This document shows, piece by piece, positions 27,994-37,015 of a stretch of DNA of 37,356 nucleotides. The stretch lies in the NCBI GenBank assembly GCA_964603435.1, contig CAZRUM010000006.1, positions 1-37,356 of the forward strand, in the 5' to 3' direction. The DNA is from CAZRUM01 sp964603435 (GTDB lineage Bacteria > Patescibacteriota > Patescibacteriia > Magasanikbacterales > UBA922). Each line of letters begins with the position of its first letter. Position 1 is the stretch's first letter. Below the pieces are notes generated by a model. That model ran no database searches. It saw only the letters and a program-made list of their open reading frames with translations, and was not told the DNA's origin. Made by a program: the position numbers and the translations under genes.

Positions 27994-29376
27994 ATGACAA
28001 ACTACGAAATCTGGCAGGCAGTCTTAGCAGAATTTGAACTAAAAGTTTCCAAAGCAAATTTTACCACTTGGTTCCGTAGTACTGGTATTGGTAAATACGA
28101 AAACGGACAAGTTTCTATTTGTGTCCCAAATACTTTTACAAAAAGCTGGTTAGAAAAAAAATACCATTCTGATATTGTAAAAATTTTGGAACGTGTTACT
28201 GGTAAACCAGTAAAAAGAGTAGAATACAAAGTAGAAAACATGAAGAACATTGAAGAACAAGAATGTCAGCTTACAGCTGAACCAAGTGTCTCTAGTGTTA
28301 ATACCCCTATTTACTCTGCTCCAAAAAATCAAACCCTTGGTTCCAAATTTGGTTTGAACCCAAAATGTACTTTTAAACATTTTGTAGTTGGAAAAGGAAG
28401 TGAACTAGCTCATGCTGCTGCCCAAGCTACTGCTGACAGACCGGGAGAAGTTTACAACCCTCTCTTTATATATGGTGGGGTTGGACTTGGTAAAACTCAT
28501 TTACTACAAGCTATTGGTCATAAGATGCTTGAAAACAATCCTCAAACTCGTATTCTTTATGTCTCATCCGAAAAATTTACCAATGAATTTGTTACCTCTA
28601 TAAAAGAAGGTCGTGCCAAAGACTTTAAAGATCGTTACCGCAATGTTGATTTACTTCTTATTGACGACATCCAATTCATCGGTGGAAAAGAACAAACCCA
28701 AGAAGAATTTTTTCACACTTTCAATGAACTACACCAACAAGGTAAACAAGTAGTTCTAACAAGTGACAGACCACCAAAAGCAATCCCGGCCTTAGAAGAA
28801 CGTTTGCGTTCTCGATTTGAATGGGGAATGATAGCAGATATCTCAGCGCCGGATTTAGAAACTAGACAAGCTATTCTAAAAGCCAAAGCCCAAGAAAAAA
28901 ACTTTGAACTAAAAGATGATATATTTCAACTAATTGCCAGCACCATCCAAAGCAATGTCCGAGAACTAGAAGGTGCTCTCAATAAAGTAATGGCTTACCA
29001 TCAATTGAAAAATATTGAACCAACAAAAGAAAGTGTAAAATCAATCCTATCTAGTTTCGAAGCTCAAAGTATGAAAAAATCTCTGACACCAAAAGAACTT
29101 ACCAATGTGGTTTCCGAATTCTACGATGTAGCCATTGATGACCTTACTGGCAAAAGCAGAGAAAAGCGCCTGGCCAATCCACGGCAAATAATAATGTTTT
29201 TACTAAGAGAAGAATTGAAGATGTCATATCCTGCCATTGGTACAGAACTTGGGGGACGTGATCACACTACAGCAATGCATGCTCATACCAAAATACAAAA
29301 CGGAATTGAAAATGATGCAAAATTGAAACAAGAAATAGAAGCTATAAAGCAAAGACTATACGTAAACAACATATAA
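27994..29376 (+). CDS. dnaA: Chromosomal replication initiator DnaA
   Basis: A 460-residue DnaA with all four domains. Domain I at about 1-80 (W-Q-A-V-L-A-E-F-E-L-K-V-S; interaction with the helicase) is followed by a variable linker (85-118). AAA+ domain III has Walker A G-G-V-G-L-G-K-T (161-168) and Walker B L-L-I-D-D-I-Q (221-227). Domain IV has the DNA-binding signature G-G-R-D-H-T-T-A-M-H-A (420-430). It melts oriC and regulates its own gene. The start has no SD. Arrangement with rpmH (divergent) and dnaN (downstream) is the ancestral origin order. A TTGGCT/AGCCAT hairpin lies upstream near 27896. Confidence 0.97.
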   Translation: MTNYEIWQAVLAEFELKVSKANFTTWFRSTGIGKYENGQVSICVPNTFTKSWLEKKYHSDIVKILERVTGKPVKRVEYKVENMKNIEEQECQLTAEPSVSSVNTPIYSAPKNQTLGSKFGLNPKCTFKHFVVGKGSELAHAAAQATADRPGEVYNPLFIYGGVGLGKTHLLQAIGHKMLENNPQTRILYVSSEKFTNEFVTSIKEGRAKDFKDRYRNVDLLLIDDIQFIGGKEQTQEEFFHTFNELHQQGKQVVLTSDRPPKAIPALEERLRSRFEWGMIADISAPDLETRQAILKAKAQEKNFELKDDIFQLIASTIQSNVRELEGALNKVMAYHQLKNIEPTKESVKSILSSFEAQSMKKSLTPKELTNVVSEFYDVAIDDLTGKSREKRLANPRQIIMFLLREELKMSYPAIGTELGGRDHTTAMHAHTKIQNGIENDAKLKQEIEAIKQRLYVNNI

Positions 29377-29749
29377 ACAGTTAGAGACAAAAATAGTGTA
29401 TAAAACAGCTAATAAAAAAGTTAAAAACAAATACAAAACTGTTCATAAATATGGACTTATCAACATACAAAAATAAAAAGCAAAAGTTATCAACTTAAAC
29501 ACAAAAAATAATCCCCAAAATAAACACAGATGAATTTGACCAAAACTACAGTAAAAATTGACTTATCCCCGCTATCCACAGTACCTACTATAACTATTAA
29601 TTTTAAATATATATAATATACTAAATAATAGCAAGATAAATAAATAAAAAAACTCTGTGTATAAATATTATGCTATATAAGATTCTGTTAATAGCCGGAA
29701 CAAATAAAACTGGTTTAGTAAAAAATTATATTATATTAAATACAAGATT
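29377..29749. other. Putative oriC segment between dnaA and dnaN
   Basis: A 373-bp non-coding stretch. It contains DnaA-box-like sites TTATCAACA (29457-29465), TTATCAACT (29487-29495), TTATCCCCG (29573-29581) and CTATCCACA (29582-29590), then a very AT-rich tract (about 29591-29660), a plausible unwinding element. With the boxes at 26.7-26.9 and 27.85 kb it forms a split or bipartite origin candidate. GC skew would be decisive and was not computed. Confidence 0.55.
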
Positions 29750-30874
29750 ATGAAATTTACTTGTACCAAGGAGAATTTGTCATATGGACTTGACCTAGTC
29801 AGTGGGGTGGCTAGTAAGCATGTTAATTTGCCGATTTTAAATAATATTTTAATTTCAGCTGAAGAGTCTGGTGTGCAACTGATAACTACTAATTTGGAGT
29901 TGGCAGTAAAAGCCAGTCTACGTGCCAAAGTTGAAAGTAAAGGGAGTTTTACAGTGCCAGCCAAAACTTTGACTGATTTTGTTCATCTTCTAACCGATGA
30001 ACAAGTTGAGATTGAAATGCAAGAAAATGAAGTCAAAATTACTTGTGGTAGTTCTAGTACAAAAATAAAAGGTGCTCCAGCTGACGAATATCCTGTAGTA
30101 CCAGAAATAGAAGAAGAACATGCCTATGTGGTTGAAGCTGAAAAGTTTAAATCATCTTTGGGTCAGGTTGTAATTGCAGCTGCAAAAAATGAAATAAGAC
30201 CAGAATTGTCTGGTGTATATTTTGGACTTTTCAACGAAAGATTTAAAGGTTTGTTACTTGCTGCCACAGACTCATATCGCTTGGCTGAAAAACAAGTGAG
30301 AGTGGAGCAAGGTACTGACGAAATGCAAATTATCGTGCCAGCTAGATCTGTTTATGAAATGATACGTCTCATCACTATGGCCAAAGCCAAGTCTGAAGAG
30401 AGTAAAGTTCGTTTGTGGATGACAGATAATCAGATTGCACTTCGCTTTGATGATTTTGAAATGACCTCTCGTTTGGTTGATGGAAAATATCCAGATTATT
30501 CTCAAATCATTCCAGCAGAATTTAAAACCAAAGCCAATTTTCCAGTTTCTGTGATGACCAATAAAATTAAAGCTGCTAGTTTGTTTACTACTATGGGGGT
30601 CAATGCTGTTTCGTTTGATCTAAATGTTGAACAAAAAAATATTGGTATTTCTTCTACTAGCACTCAGACTGGTGAACACACTTCCGAAATAGAAGCCGAA
30701 GTAAGCGGTGAAGAAAATTCAATATTACTCAATCATCGTTATGTATTAGATGGTTTGCAAAATATGGAAAGTGATGAGATTGAATTTAAAGTAAACAGCG
30801 GAGACGCACCTTGTATGCTTACTGCCAAAGACAAACCAGATTATCTATACATTGTGATGCCTATACGACAGTAA
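29750..30874 (+). CDS. dnaN: DNA polymerase III beta clamp
   Basis: A 374-residue sliding clamp with three topologically similar domains (about 1-125, 126-250, 251-374). It opens M-K-F-T-C-T-K-E-N-L and ends with the characteristic C-terminal Y-I-V-M-P-I-R that helps form the protein-binding pocket. It tethers polymerases to DNA and interacts with HolA, encoded at 2233. There is no SD. A dispersed repeat and a terminator (30930-30961) follow. It lies 373 bp downstream of dnaA across the putative origin, so it may be transcribed separately. Confidence 0.96.
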   Translation: MKFTCTKENLSYGLDLVSGVASKHVNLPILNNILISAEESGVQLITTNLELAVKASLRAKVESKGSFTVPAKTLTDFVHLLTDEQVEIEMQENEVKITCGSSSTKIKGAPADEYPVVPEIEEEHAYVVEAEKFKSSLGQVVIAAAKNEIRPELSGVYFGLFNERFKGLLLAATDSYRLAEKQVRVEQGTDEMQIIVPARSVYEMIRLITMAKAKSEESKVRLWMTDNQIALRFDDFEMTSRLVDGKYPDYSQIIPAEFKTKANFPVSVMTNKIKAASLFTTMGVNAVSFDLNVEQKNIGISSTSTQTGEHTSEIEAEVSGEENSILLNHRYVLDGLQNMESDEIEFKVNSGDAPCMLTAKDKPDYLYIVMPIRQ

Positions 30875-30878
30875 TTAA

Positions 30879-30903
30879 ATCCTGAGCGAAGCGAAGGGTC
30901 CCG
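30879..30903. repeat. Dispersed intergenic repeat
   Basis: cctgagcgaagcgaagggtccc type sequence directly after dnaN; same family style as 4027 and 25124. Confidence 0.5.
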
Positions 30904-30929
30904 TTGTTTGTTAACTAAAATAGATATTT

Positions 30930-30961
30930 AAAAACTACTGTTTGTTTCAGTAGTTTTTTTG
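30930..30961 (+). terminator. Terminator of dnaN
   Basis: AAAACTACTG/CAGTAGTTTT perfect 10-bp stem with a TTTGTTT loop and a trailing T run. Confidence 0.85.
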
Positions 30962-30989
30962 TCAGTATTGAATTTAAGAAAATTATGAA

Positions 30990-31076
30990 ATAGAACTCAA
31001 ATTATACAAATCAGACAAATTTATACAAATAAATAATTTGTGGGAATTTGGACAATTTGTTAGATTTGTGTTCTAT
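30990..31076. repeat. Long AT-rich palindromic repeat, copy 1
   Basis: An 87-bp imperfect palindrome with ends ATAGAAC/GTTCTAT, built of CAAAT/ATTTG units. Copy 2 at 34672-34759 shares its ends and inner AGATT-GTTTGATTTGTGTTCT-like arm. Probably a non-autonomous dispersed repeat. Confidence 0.6.
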
Positions 31077-31091
31077 AAACCATAGCGTTAA

Positions 31092-31313
31092 CTATTCTAT
31101 AATGATAGTTTTAGTTCTTGATGTTAAGCCTTTCACAATCTTAATCTTAGATTTCGGAATTTTCCATTCCTTACTTAGAAACTTTATAAGTTCTTTGTTA
31201 GCTTCACCATCAACCGGGGGAGCTTTTAATTTTATTTTTAACATTCCTGCCAGCTCACCAACGATTTCATTTTTGCTAGCACGCGGTGTAATTTTTACAG
31301 TTATTTTTTTCAT
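31092..31313 (-). CDS. DUF167 (YggU-type) protein
   Basis: A 73-residue DUF167 protein, a small alpha/beta fold of unknown function. Conserved pieces are V-K-I-T-P-R-A-S-K-N-E-I-V, K-L-K-A-P-P-V-D-G-E-A-N-K-E-L-I and V-K-G-L-T-S-R-T-K. The ORF opens seven codons upstream at 31334, but the ATG at 31313 fits the family's usual start. There is no SD. It sits between a palindromic repeat and the trigger-factor terminator and is probably monocistronic. Confidence 0.88.
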   Translation of the reverse strand: MKKITVKITPRASKNEIVGELAGMLKIKLKAPPVDGEANKELIKFLSKEWKIPKSKIKIVKGLTSRTKTIIIE

Positions 31314-31334
31314 AGTATATATAGTATAACACAA

Positions 31335-31366
31335 AATAAAAACACTCCCGTAATAGAGAGTGTTTA
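31335..31366 (-). terminator. Terminator of tig
   Basis: AAACACTC/GAGTGTTT stem with a ten-base loop; Ts follow on the minus strand. Confidence 0.75.
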
Positions 31367-31379
31367 AAGGTTGTTGTGT

Positions 31380-32675
31380 TTATTTCTTTTCTTCTTTTTC
31401 TTTCACTTGTTCTGTTAACCAACCCATTACTTTTCTGTTTTGAATACTCATGGCAATAGTATCGCGTACTTCTGGGCGATCAATTTTGTCCATATATTCT
31501 TTATTGTTAGCATACATTTTTTTCATCATATCGATTTCTGTATCAATATCTTTGTCTTCAATTTCTATCTTCTGATCTACAGCCACTTGGCGAGAGATAA
31601 GAGCAGCTTTGGCACGTTTCTCTGCCTGTACACGAAAGTTTTCAAACAATTCTTCTTCGTTTTTCTTGATGTCAGTAAGGTATTGTTCGATAGTAATATT
31701 GTGGCGTTCTAAATCTTGTTTCAATTCATAAAAAATCTTTTGTCGTTCGGCATCAATTAGAACTTCTGGAATTGGTTGGAATTCAGATTTTTCAATCAAG
31801 GTGTCAAGCATTTCAATTTCAAAAGTTTGGTCAGCTTTTTTCTTGGCCTCTGTTTCCATGTTTGACCTAACTATATCTTTTAATTTTTCTACGCTTTCTT
31901 GACCAAGTTTTTTGGCTAGCTCATCGCTAAGCTCTGGGAGTTGGCGTTCAAAAACTTGTTTTACTTTTACTTTGATATTTACTTTTTTACCAGCTAGATT
32001 TTTTTGGTAATGTTCTTTAGGAAAATCTAGATCAAATTCTTTTTCTTCATCTTTTTTAAGACCTTTTACTTGTTCGTTGAATCCTGGGATATAATGGTCT
32101 TCTGAAAGATATACTTGGTGATCTTTGGCTTGTCCGCCTTCTACTGGGACTTTGTCAATAAACATGTCAAAGTCTAGGAGTAGTTTGTCAGTGCCTTCAC
32201 CTGGGCCTTCTTTTTCAACTTCCACAGCATTCATACCACGAACAGCTTGTAGAGTTTCTTCTAGTTCTTTATCTTCTACAGTTTTTATTGTGTGTTTGAT
32301 TTTGATTTTAGTAATGTCTGGCAATTTTACACTTGGTAAAAGAGCTACTACAGCTTTATAAACAATTGGATTGCCAGGAGCTAGTTTTTCGATATCAACT
32401 TTTGGCATACCAATAGTTTCCAATTTTTCATCTTTGACAGCGTTGTAAAAAGTTTCTTGGATAATAGTTTCCAAAGCTTCTTGCATGATAGGCATTTCAC
32501 CAACTTCTTTTTTCATAACTTCAAAAGGAACTTTACCTTTGCGGAAGCCTTTTACAGCCGCCTTCTCTGATAGTCTTACTGCGGCTTTTTCAAGGTGTTT
32601 TTGATAATCTTTTGGATCAACTGTGATTTCCAACTCAACTTGTGAGTTTTCTAGAGTTTTTGTTTTATGAGTCAT
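31380..32675 (-). CDS. tig: Trigger factor (ribosome-associated chaperone and prolyl isomerase)
   Basis: A 431-residue trigger factor. The N-terminal ribosome-docking domain has the signature G-F-R-K-G-K-V-P at 43-50. A PPIase domain covers about 145-240 (D-K-L-L-L-D-F-D-M-F-I-D and H-Y-I-P-G-F-N-E-Q-V-K-G-L). The helical substrate-cradling C-terminal domain is about 250-425. It shields nascent chains at the ribosome exit. The ORF opens at 32741, but those 22 codons overlap the promoter -10 (32713-32718), so the ATG at 32675 (M-T-H-K-T-K-T-L-E-N) is used. There is no SD. Confidence 0.93.
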   Translation of the reverse strand: MTHKTKTLENSQVELEITVDPKDYQKHLEKAAVRLSEKAAVKGFRKGKVPFEVMKKEVGEMPIMQEALETIIQETFYNAVKDEKLETIGMPKVDIEKLAPGNPIVYKAVVALLPSVKLPDITKIKIKHTIKTVEDKELEETLQAVRGMNAVEVEKEGPGEGTDKLLLDFDMFIDKVPVEGGQAKDHQVYLSEDHYIPGFNEQVKGLKKDEEKEFDLDFPKEHYQKNLAGKKVNIKVKVKQVFERQLPELSDELAKKLGQESVEKLKDIVRSNMETEAKKKADQTFEIEMLDTLIEKSEFQPIPEVLIDAERQKIFYELKQDLERHNITIEQYLTDIKKNEEELFENFRVQAEKRAKAALISRQVAVDQKIEIEDKDIDTEIDMMKKMYANNKEYMDKIDRPEVRDTIAMSIQNRKVMGWLTEQVKEKEEKK

Positions 32676-32712
32676 AAAATCTAGTTTAAAATTTAATTGA
32701 TTAATGGGGTAG

Positions 32713-32741
32713 AGTATAGGATATTTTTGGTAAAATGTCAA
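32713..32741 (-). promoter_or_regulatory. Promoter of tig
   Basis: On the minus strand there is TTGACA (32736-32741), a 17-bp spacer and TATACT (32713-32718). Confidence 0.75.
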
Positions 32742-32775
32742 GATGGGGTAGGCAGGGGATTTTTTCGTAAAAAAA

Positions 32776-32784
32776 TGGTATAAT
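32776..32784 (+). promoter_or_regulatory. Extended -10 promoter of the pilin cluster
   Basis: TGGTATAAT at 32776-32784, with no clear -35, about 60 nt before the first pilin-like gene. Confidence 0.5.
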
Positions 32785-32844
32785 AATTAAAATTACAAAA
32801 TATTTAAAAGTTAAAACTTAGTATTTGTTTGCAATCTAGAATTT

Positions 32845-34638
32845 ATGTTTTGTAAAAATAATAAAAGAGGATTTACTTTGGTGGAAGTTATAGTTGGTAT
32901 GGCTATATTTGTGTTGTTTGCAATTGGAATTTATGGTGGTATTCAATTTGTTTTTAAAGTTGTTTATCAATCACGTTTGCGAATTTTGGAAACTGCAATT
33001 CTAAATGAACAAATTGAAATTGTGAGGAATATGTCTTTTTTTGATGTGGGAATTGTAGAGGGTAGTCCAGCTGGGGTTTTGGAGAGGACTATTACTACCA
33101 CACAAAATAATATTAATTTTTTAGTTACACGTACAATTCGTAATATTGATGACGAGTTTGATGGTGTGATTGGTGGTACACCAAATGACACTGCTCCGGC
33201 TGATTATAAATTGGTAAATATAGATGTTATCTGTTTGTCTCCTTGCTTACAAAGGAATTCACTTTCTGCCACTACTTACATTGCCCCAAAGTTATTAGAA
33301 GGGGACCCTACTCACGGGGCTTTATTTATAGAAGTTTTTGATGCTAATGCTGATCCAGTACAAGGTGCCTCAGTTCATATTGTCTCCACTTCAACTGACC
33401 CTACACTTGATATGGTGGATACCACTGATAATGAAGGTATGTTGCGTTTAGTGGACTTGGGTGCGGGCATGGATGCTTATAGTATTACAGTGAGTAAGTC
33501 TGGTTATATTACTGATCAAACTAGATTGTCTTCTGTCACCAACTCAAATCCTACAAAATCACCAGCTTCAGTTGAGGCTCAAGGTGTAAGTGAAATAAGT
33601 TTTTCAATTGATAATGTTTCAGATATAGAATTAACAACTGTCAATTCTTATTGTAGTGCTGTGCCAAATGCAGCGGTCAATATGGCAGGAACATATTTAA
33701 TAGGTACTGAACCAGACGTATTATTGGTGGATACCAATATTACAACAGGAGGGTCGGGAGATTATACTTTTTCTGGTTTGCATTGGGATTCCTATGGGTT
33801 TAAAGTAACGGGTTACGACTTGCTTGGCTCAATTCCTGGTTTACCTGTTGGTCTGCTCCCAGGAGTTAGTCAAACTGTACAATTGGTTTTGGGTAGTGAT
33901 ACTGCCAATTCAATTGTAGTCCATGTTTTGGATAATATAACTGAAGGGTCACTGTCAAACGCAACTGTGCGATTATCAGGTGATAGCTTTGATCAGACCA
34001 AAGTGACAGGGGTTGGATTTATTAGACAAACAGATTGGTCTGGTGGTAGTGGGCAGTTGGAAATTGGTAACGAAGATAGGTATTGGTCGGATGATGGCAA
34101 AGTGGAAGTTAATGATCCAGCAGGGGATATGAAATTGGCTCAGGTTGGGCAGTCGTATGTGGGTAATGGAGAGTTGGAGTCATCAGTATTTGATTTGATT
34201 GCAGAAGTAAATTTTGTAAATATTGGTTGGGAACCAATGGCTCAACCAGTTGAAACAGGTGCTAATTCTGTACGTTGGCAAATAGCCACTAGCAATACTA
34301 GCACACCAGAGACTTGGGAATATCTAGGTCCAGATGGTACTGCAATTACTTATTATGATGAAGAAAATTTAGAAATTGGTGAGGCTAATGATAATAACAG
34401 ATATTTGCGTTACAAATTATCTCTAAGTACTGCTAGCTCTACTTATACCCCAACAGTTTCAGATCTTACTTTTAGTTACACCACAGCCTGTTCTCCACCA
34501 GGACAAGTTTATTTTGGTGGATTAACAGCTGAAACTGCATATACAGTAGATGTGGTTAGAGATGGTTATCAAAATTATTCTGGTTCTATCGTTGCCAATG
34601 GTGATTTGGTTTATACTTTGGAGATGGTATCTAATTAG
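32845..34638 (+). CDS. Large pilin-like protein with beta-sandwich repeats
   Basis: A 597-residue protein with a type III/IV prepilin leader: K-R-G-F-T-L-V-E-V-I, cleavage expected after Gly9, Glu at +5, and a hydrophobic stalk to about residue 31. After a pseudopilin-like helix region come several carboxypeptidase-regulatory-like beta domains (for example D-A-N-A-D-P-V-Q-G-A-S-V-H-I-V near 170 and V-V-H-V-L-D-N-I-T-E-G-S-L-S-N-A-T-V near 350). The C-terminal half is Thr/Ser-rich. It is likely a tip or surface component of a type IV pilus, far larger than a usual minor pilin (about 150-200). It heads a cluster with two more pilin-like genes, and the pilus may serve attachment or DNA uptake. 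Confidence 0.8.
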   Translation: MFCKNNKRGFTLVEVIVGMAIFVLFAIGIYGGIQFVFKVVYQSRLRILETAILNEQIEIVRNMSFFDVGIVEGSPAGVLERTITTTQNNINFLVTRTIRNIDDEFDGVIGGTPNDTAPADYKLVNIDVICLSPCLQRNSLSATTYIAPKLLEGDPTHGALFIEVFDANADPVQGASVHIVSTSTDPTLDMVDTTDNEGMLRLVDLGAGMDAYSITVSKSGYITDQTRLSSVTNSNPTKSPASVEAQGVSEISFSIDNVSDIELTTVNSYCSAVPNAAVNMAGTYLIGTEPDVLLVDTNITTGGSGDYTFSGLHWDSYGFKVTGYDLLGSIPGLPVGLLPGVSQTVQLVLGSDTANSIVVHVLDNITEGSLSNATVRLSGDSFDQTKVTGVGFIRQTDWSGGSGQLEIGNEDRYWSDDGKVEVNDPAGDMKLAQVGQSYVGNGELESSVFDLIAEVNFVNIGWEPMAQPVETGANSVRWQIATSNTSTPETWEYLGPDGTAITYYDEENLEIGEANDNNRYLRYKLSLSTASSTYTPTVSDLTFSYTTACSPPGQVYFGGLTAETAYTVDVVRDGYQNYSGSIVANGDLVYTLEMVSN

Positions 34639-34671
34639 GTTTTGGGATATAGGTACAGAGGTGAGAAAATA

Positions 34672-34759
34672 TTTAATAGAACGCGAATTTAACGAATTAA
34701 ACTAATCAAAACTAATTCGTTCAAATTTGTTAGATTAGTTTGATTTGTGTTCTGTTAAA
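34672..34759. repeat. Long AT-rich palindromic repeat, copy 2
   Basis: About 88 bp, ends TTTAATAGAAC/GTTCTGTTAAA, inner arms AACGAATTAAACTAATC and its near-complement. It resembles the 30990-31076 copy. Confidence 0.6.
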
Positions 34760-34820
34760 CGTTTTAATAAATAAAACGTAGATTACCAGGACGATATCCA
34801 CGAGTTAATTCTCAAAAATT

Positions 34821-35450
34821 ATGTTAAACAAAAAAACAAACACTAAAAATAGATCCAACGCTGGCTTTACCCTCGTGGAGCTCTTAGTAGCCATGGGAAT
34901 CATGGTGATGATAGCGATGTCCTCAGCTTGGTTTGTTATTCATGGATTTAGATATAATAGAATTATTTGGGATCAACTAGAAACCCAAAATGATGGTCGA
35001 CGTGTTTTGCAAGATGTCGTCAATACAGTACGTAAAGCCGAAGAATCAAGTTTGGGTGGTTATCCATTGGTGGTAGCGAGTGACTATGAATTAACTTTTT
35101 ATGCTAATATTGATGATGATAGTTTGCGCGAAAGAGTTCATTTTTGGCTTGATGATACAACTATAAAAAAAGGAACTATAAAACCAAGTGGAAATCCTCT
35201 TAGTTTTTCTGGGACAGAAGATGTGGTGGAGATTGCTCATCATGTGGTAAATATTGCTGAGGGTAATCCATTATTTTTATATTATGATGAAAATTATTCT
35301 GGGACAGAGGCTGCCCTGGTACAACCAGTCGAGATTGTTGATGTGAGGACACTGAGAGTTCAGTTGGAATTGGAAGAAAATCCTGATGAGACTCCTGTGC
35401 CATTGCATGTGGAGAGTCTGGTGCAAATTAGGAATTTAAAAGAGAATTAA
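34821..35450 (+). CDS. Pseudopilin/minor pilin (PilW/GspJ-like)
   Basis: A 209-residue protein with a prepilin signature: S-N-A-G-F-T-L-V-E-L-L, cleavage after Gly15, Glu at +5, and a stalk helix to about 40. The globular part starts with D-Q-L-E-T-Q-N-D-G-R-R-V-L-Q-D-V-V-N, as in PilW or GspJ minor pilins that cap the fibre, and is beta-rich afterwards. The stop codon is immediately followed by a long palindrome. It lies between the large pilin-like gene and a PilX-like gene. Confidence 0.8.
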   Translation: MLNKKTNTKNRSNAGFTLVELLVAMGIMVMIAMSSAWFVIHGFRYNRIIWDQLETQNDGRRVLQDVVNTVRKAEESSLGGYPLVVASDYELTFYANIDDDSLRERVHFWLDDTTIKKGTIKPSGNPLSFSGTEDVVEIAHHVVNIAEGNPLFLYYDENYSGTEAALVQPVEIVDVRTLRVQLELEENPDETPVPLHVESLVQIRNLKEN

Positions 35451-35532
35451 TTACATTCCAATTACGAATCTATTCGAATTTTCGAAATTCGAAAATTCGT
35501 ACCACGAAGTGGTTTTCGTAATTAGAATGTAA
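35451..35532. repeat. Long palindromic element directly after a stop codon
   Basis: Outer arms TTACATTC-c-AATTACGAA and TTCGTAATT-a-GAATGTAA. Two inner stems are present, CGAATTTTCGA/TTCGAAAATTCG and ACCAC-gaa-GTGGT. It may double as a terminator or transcript stabiliser; a MITE-like origin is possible. Confidence 0.6.
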
Positions 35533-35569
35533 GATTTATTTTCTGACATCATAACCCTAACCCAATAAT

Positions 35570-36943
35570 ATGTTAAAAAAAATATTCAAACAATTTAAAA
35601 ATAACAAAATTGTCAAAGATAAACGTGGTAGTCTACTTATGTTTGTGATGATTTTTGGGTCAGTGGCTTTTACGATTATAATTTCGGGTGTGGCTGGTTA
35701 TGCAATTTTTGAAAACAAAGCCTCCAATCGCAAATATGAACGTGATATGGCTTTTCATGTTGCCGAAGCTGGAATAAATTATTATCGTTGGCATTTGGCG
35801 CATGATAATGATGATTATTATGACGGCACAGGAGTAGAATCAGATTCTTACCTTCATGAGTATCGTGATAAAGATAATAATTTGATTGGTTATTTTTCTC
35901 TAGAAATTGATGAACCTCTCGCAGGTAGCTCTGTGGCAATAGTTCGTTCGACTGGCTACACTGTAAATCAACCAAATTCAACCAGAACAATCCAAGTGCG
36001 AGTGGGTTTTCCAGCTTTGACAGACTATACTATGCTTTCCAATGCGGGGATGAATTTTAGTTTTACGACTGTGGTTCATGGGGCAGTGCACTCCAATGGT
36101 GAGATTCGTTTTGATGGTACGACTGATTCGTGGGTAGATAGCCATGTTAGGGTTTATGGTGGTGGTAGTCCAAAGAGTTTTTGGCGTTATCCTGTAGCTC
36201 AAGTTGATTTTTATTCTGTGACTTCTGATTTATCAAATATTAGTGATGCTGCTGATGAGTCAGGAATGCATTTTACTTCTTCAGGACAAGAAGGCTGGCA
36301 TGCTGTTTTTAATGGAGATAATTTTGATCTTTATCGCGTGACTAGTCGAGATTGTTATTATGGAGATGGGAGTTGGCGTCATCGTCGCCACAATTGGTAT
36401 TGGCGGGGTGATATTTATTGTTATGATGTTGGCAATGAAACTTTTGTACAAAATTATGACATACCAGAAAATGGTGCAATATTTTTTGAAGACGACCTTT
36501 GGGTAGAGGGTGTAGTGGACGGCAGAGTTGGAATAGGTGTTGGTAGTTTTCCCGTGCAAGAGCCTTATAAAAAAATATATATAAGTGGAGACCTCACCTA
36601 TGCTGAGCAGTCTAGTGATGATGTCACGGGTCTTATGTCACAGGGTGAAATCATTGTGCCCTATGAAGTACCAGATGACATGACAATCCAGGCAGCATTG
36701 TTATCCCAGTTTGAATCAATAAATAGACCTTATTATATAGATGATATAAAAAGTTCATTATCTATATTTGGTTCACAGATTTCTTATGATGGTGGAGGTT
36801 GGAAATGGGTGAGTGGTTATGGACATGTTGTTTCTGGTTTTGTAGATACAATTCATAATTATGATGGAAATTTACGTTATTTTCCACCACCGGGTTTTCC
36901 AGTGGGGACGACATATGAATTGATTTCGTGGGAGGAACTTTAA
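35570..36943 (+). CDS. PilX-like pilus assembly protein, large C-terminal domain
   Basis: A 457-residue protein. A basic start is followed by K-R-G-S-L-L-M-F-V-M-I-F-G-S, a membrane helix at about 23-48 lacking the canonical Glu at +5, then A-F-H-V-A-E-A-G-I-N-Y-Y-R-W, typical of PilX-type minor pilins. The remaining 370 residues form an unrecognised surface domain rich in Asp, Tyr and Trp, with a central Y-Y-G-D-G-S-W-R-H-R-R-H-N-W-Y-W patch. The missing Glu is usual for some initiation-complex pilins. It is third in the pilin cluster, no SD. Confidence 0.7.
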   Translation: MLKKIFKQFKNNKIVKDKRGSLLMFVMIFGSVAFTIIISGVAGYAIFENKASNRKYERDMAFHVAEAGINYYRWHLAHDNDDYYDGTGVESDSYLHEYRDKDNNLIGYFSLEIDEPLAGSSVAIVRSTGYTVNQPNSTRTIQVRVGFPALTDYTMLSNAGMNFSFTTVVHGAVHSNGEIRFDGTTDSWVDSHVRVYGGGSPKSFWRYPVAQVDFYSVTSDLSNISDAADESGMHFTSSGQEGWHAVFNGDNFDLYRVTSRDCYYGDGSWRHRRHNWYWRGDIYCYDVGNETFVQNYDIPENGAIFFEDDLWVEGVVDGRVGIGVGSFPVQEPYKKIYISGDLTYAEQSSDDVTGLMSQGEIIVPYEVPDDMTIQAALLSQFESINRPYYIDDIKSSLSIFGSQISYDGGGWKWVSGYGHVVSGFVDTIHNYDGNLRYFPPPGFPVGTTYELISWEEL

Positions 36944-36957
36944 GTTGTGTATAAAGA

Positions 36958-36987
36958 TTGGTAAGTTAAGCCAAATCTTGTTATAAT
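36958..36987 (+). promoter_or_regulatory. Putative promoter of galU
   Basis: TTGGTA (36958-36963), 18-bp spacer, TATAAT (36982-36987). A small AGATTGG/CCAAATCT stem overlaps the spacer. Confidence 0.5.
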
Positions 36988-37015
36988 GTTTATGCAAAGT
37001 TAAAAGATTTTTCTT

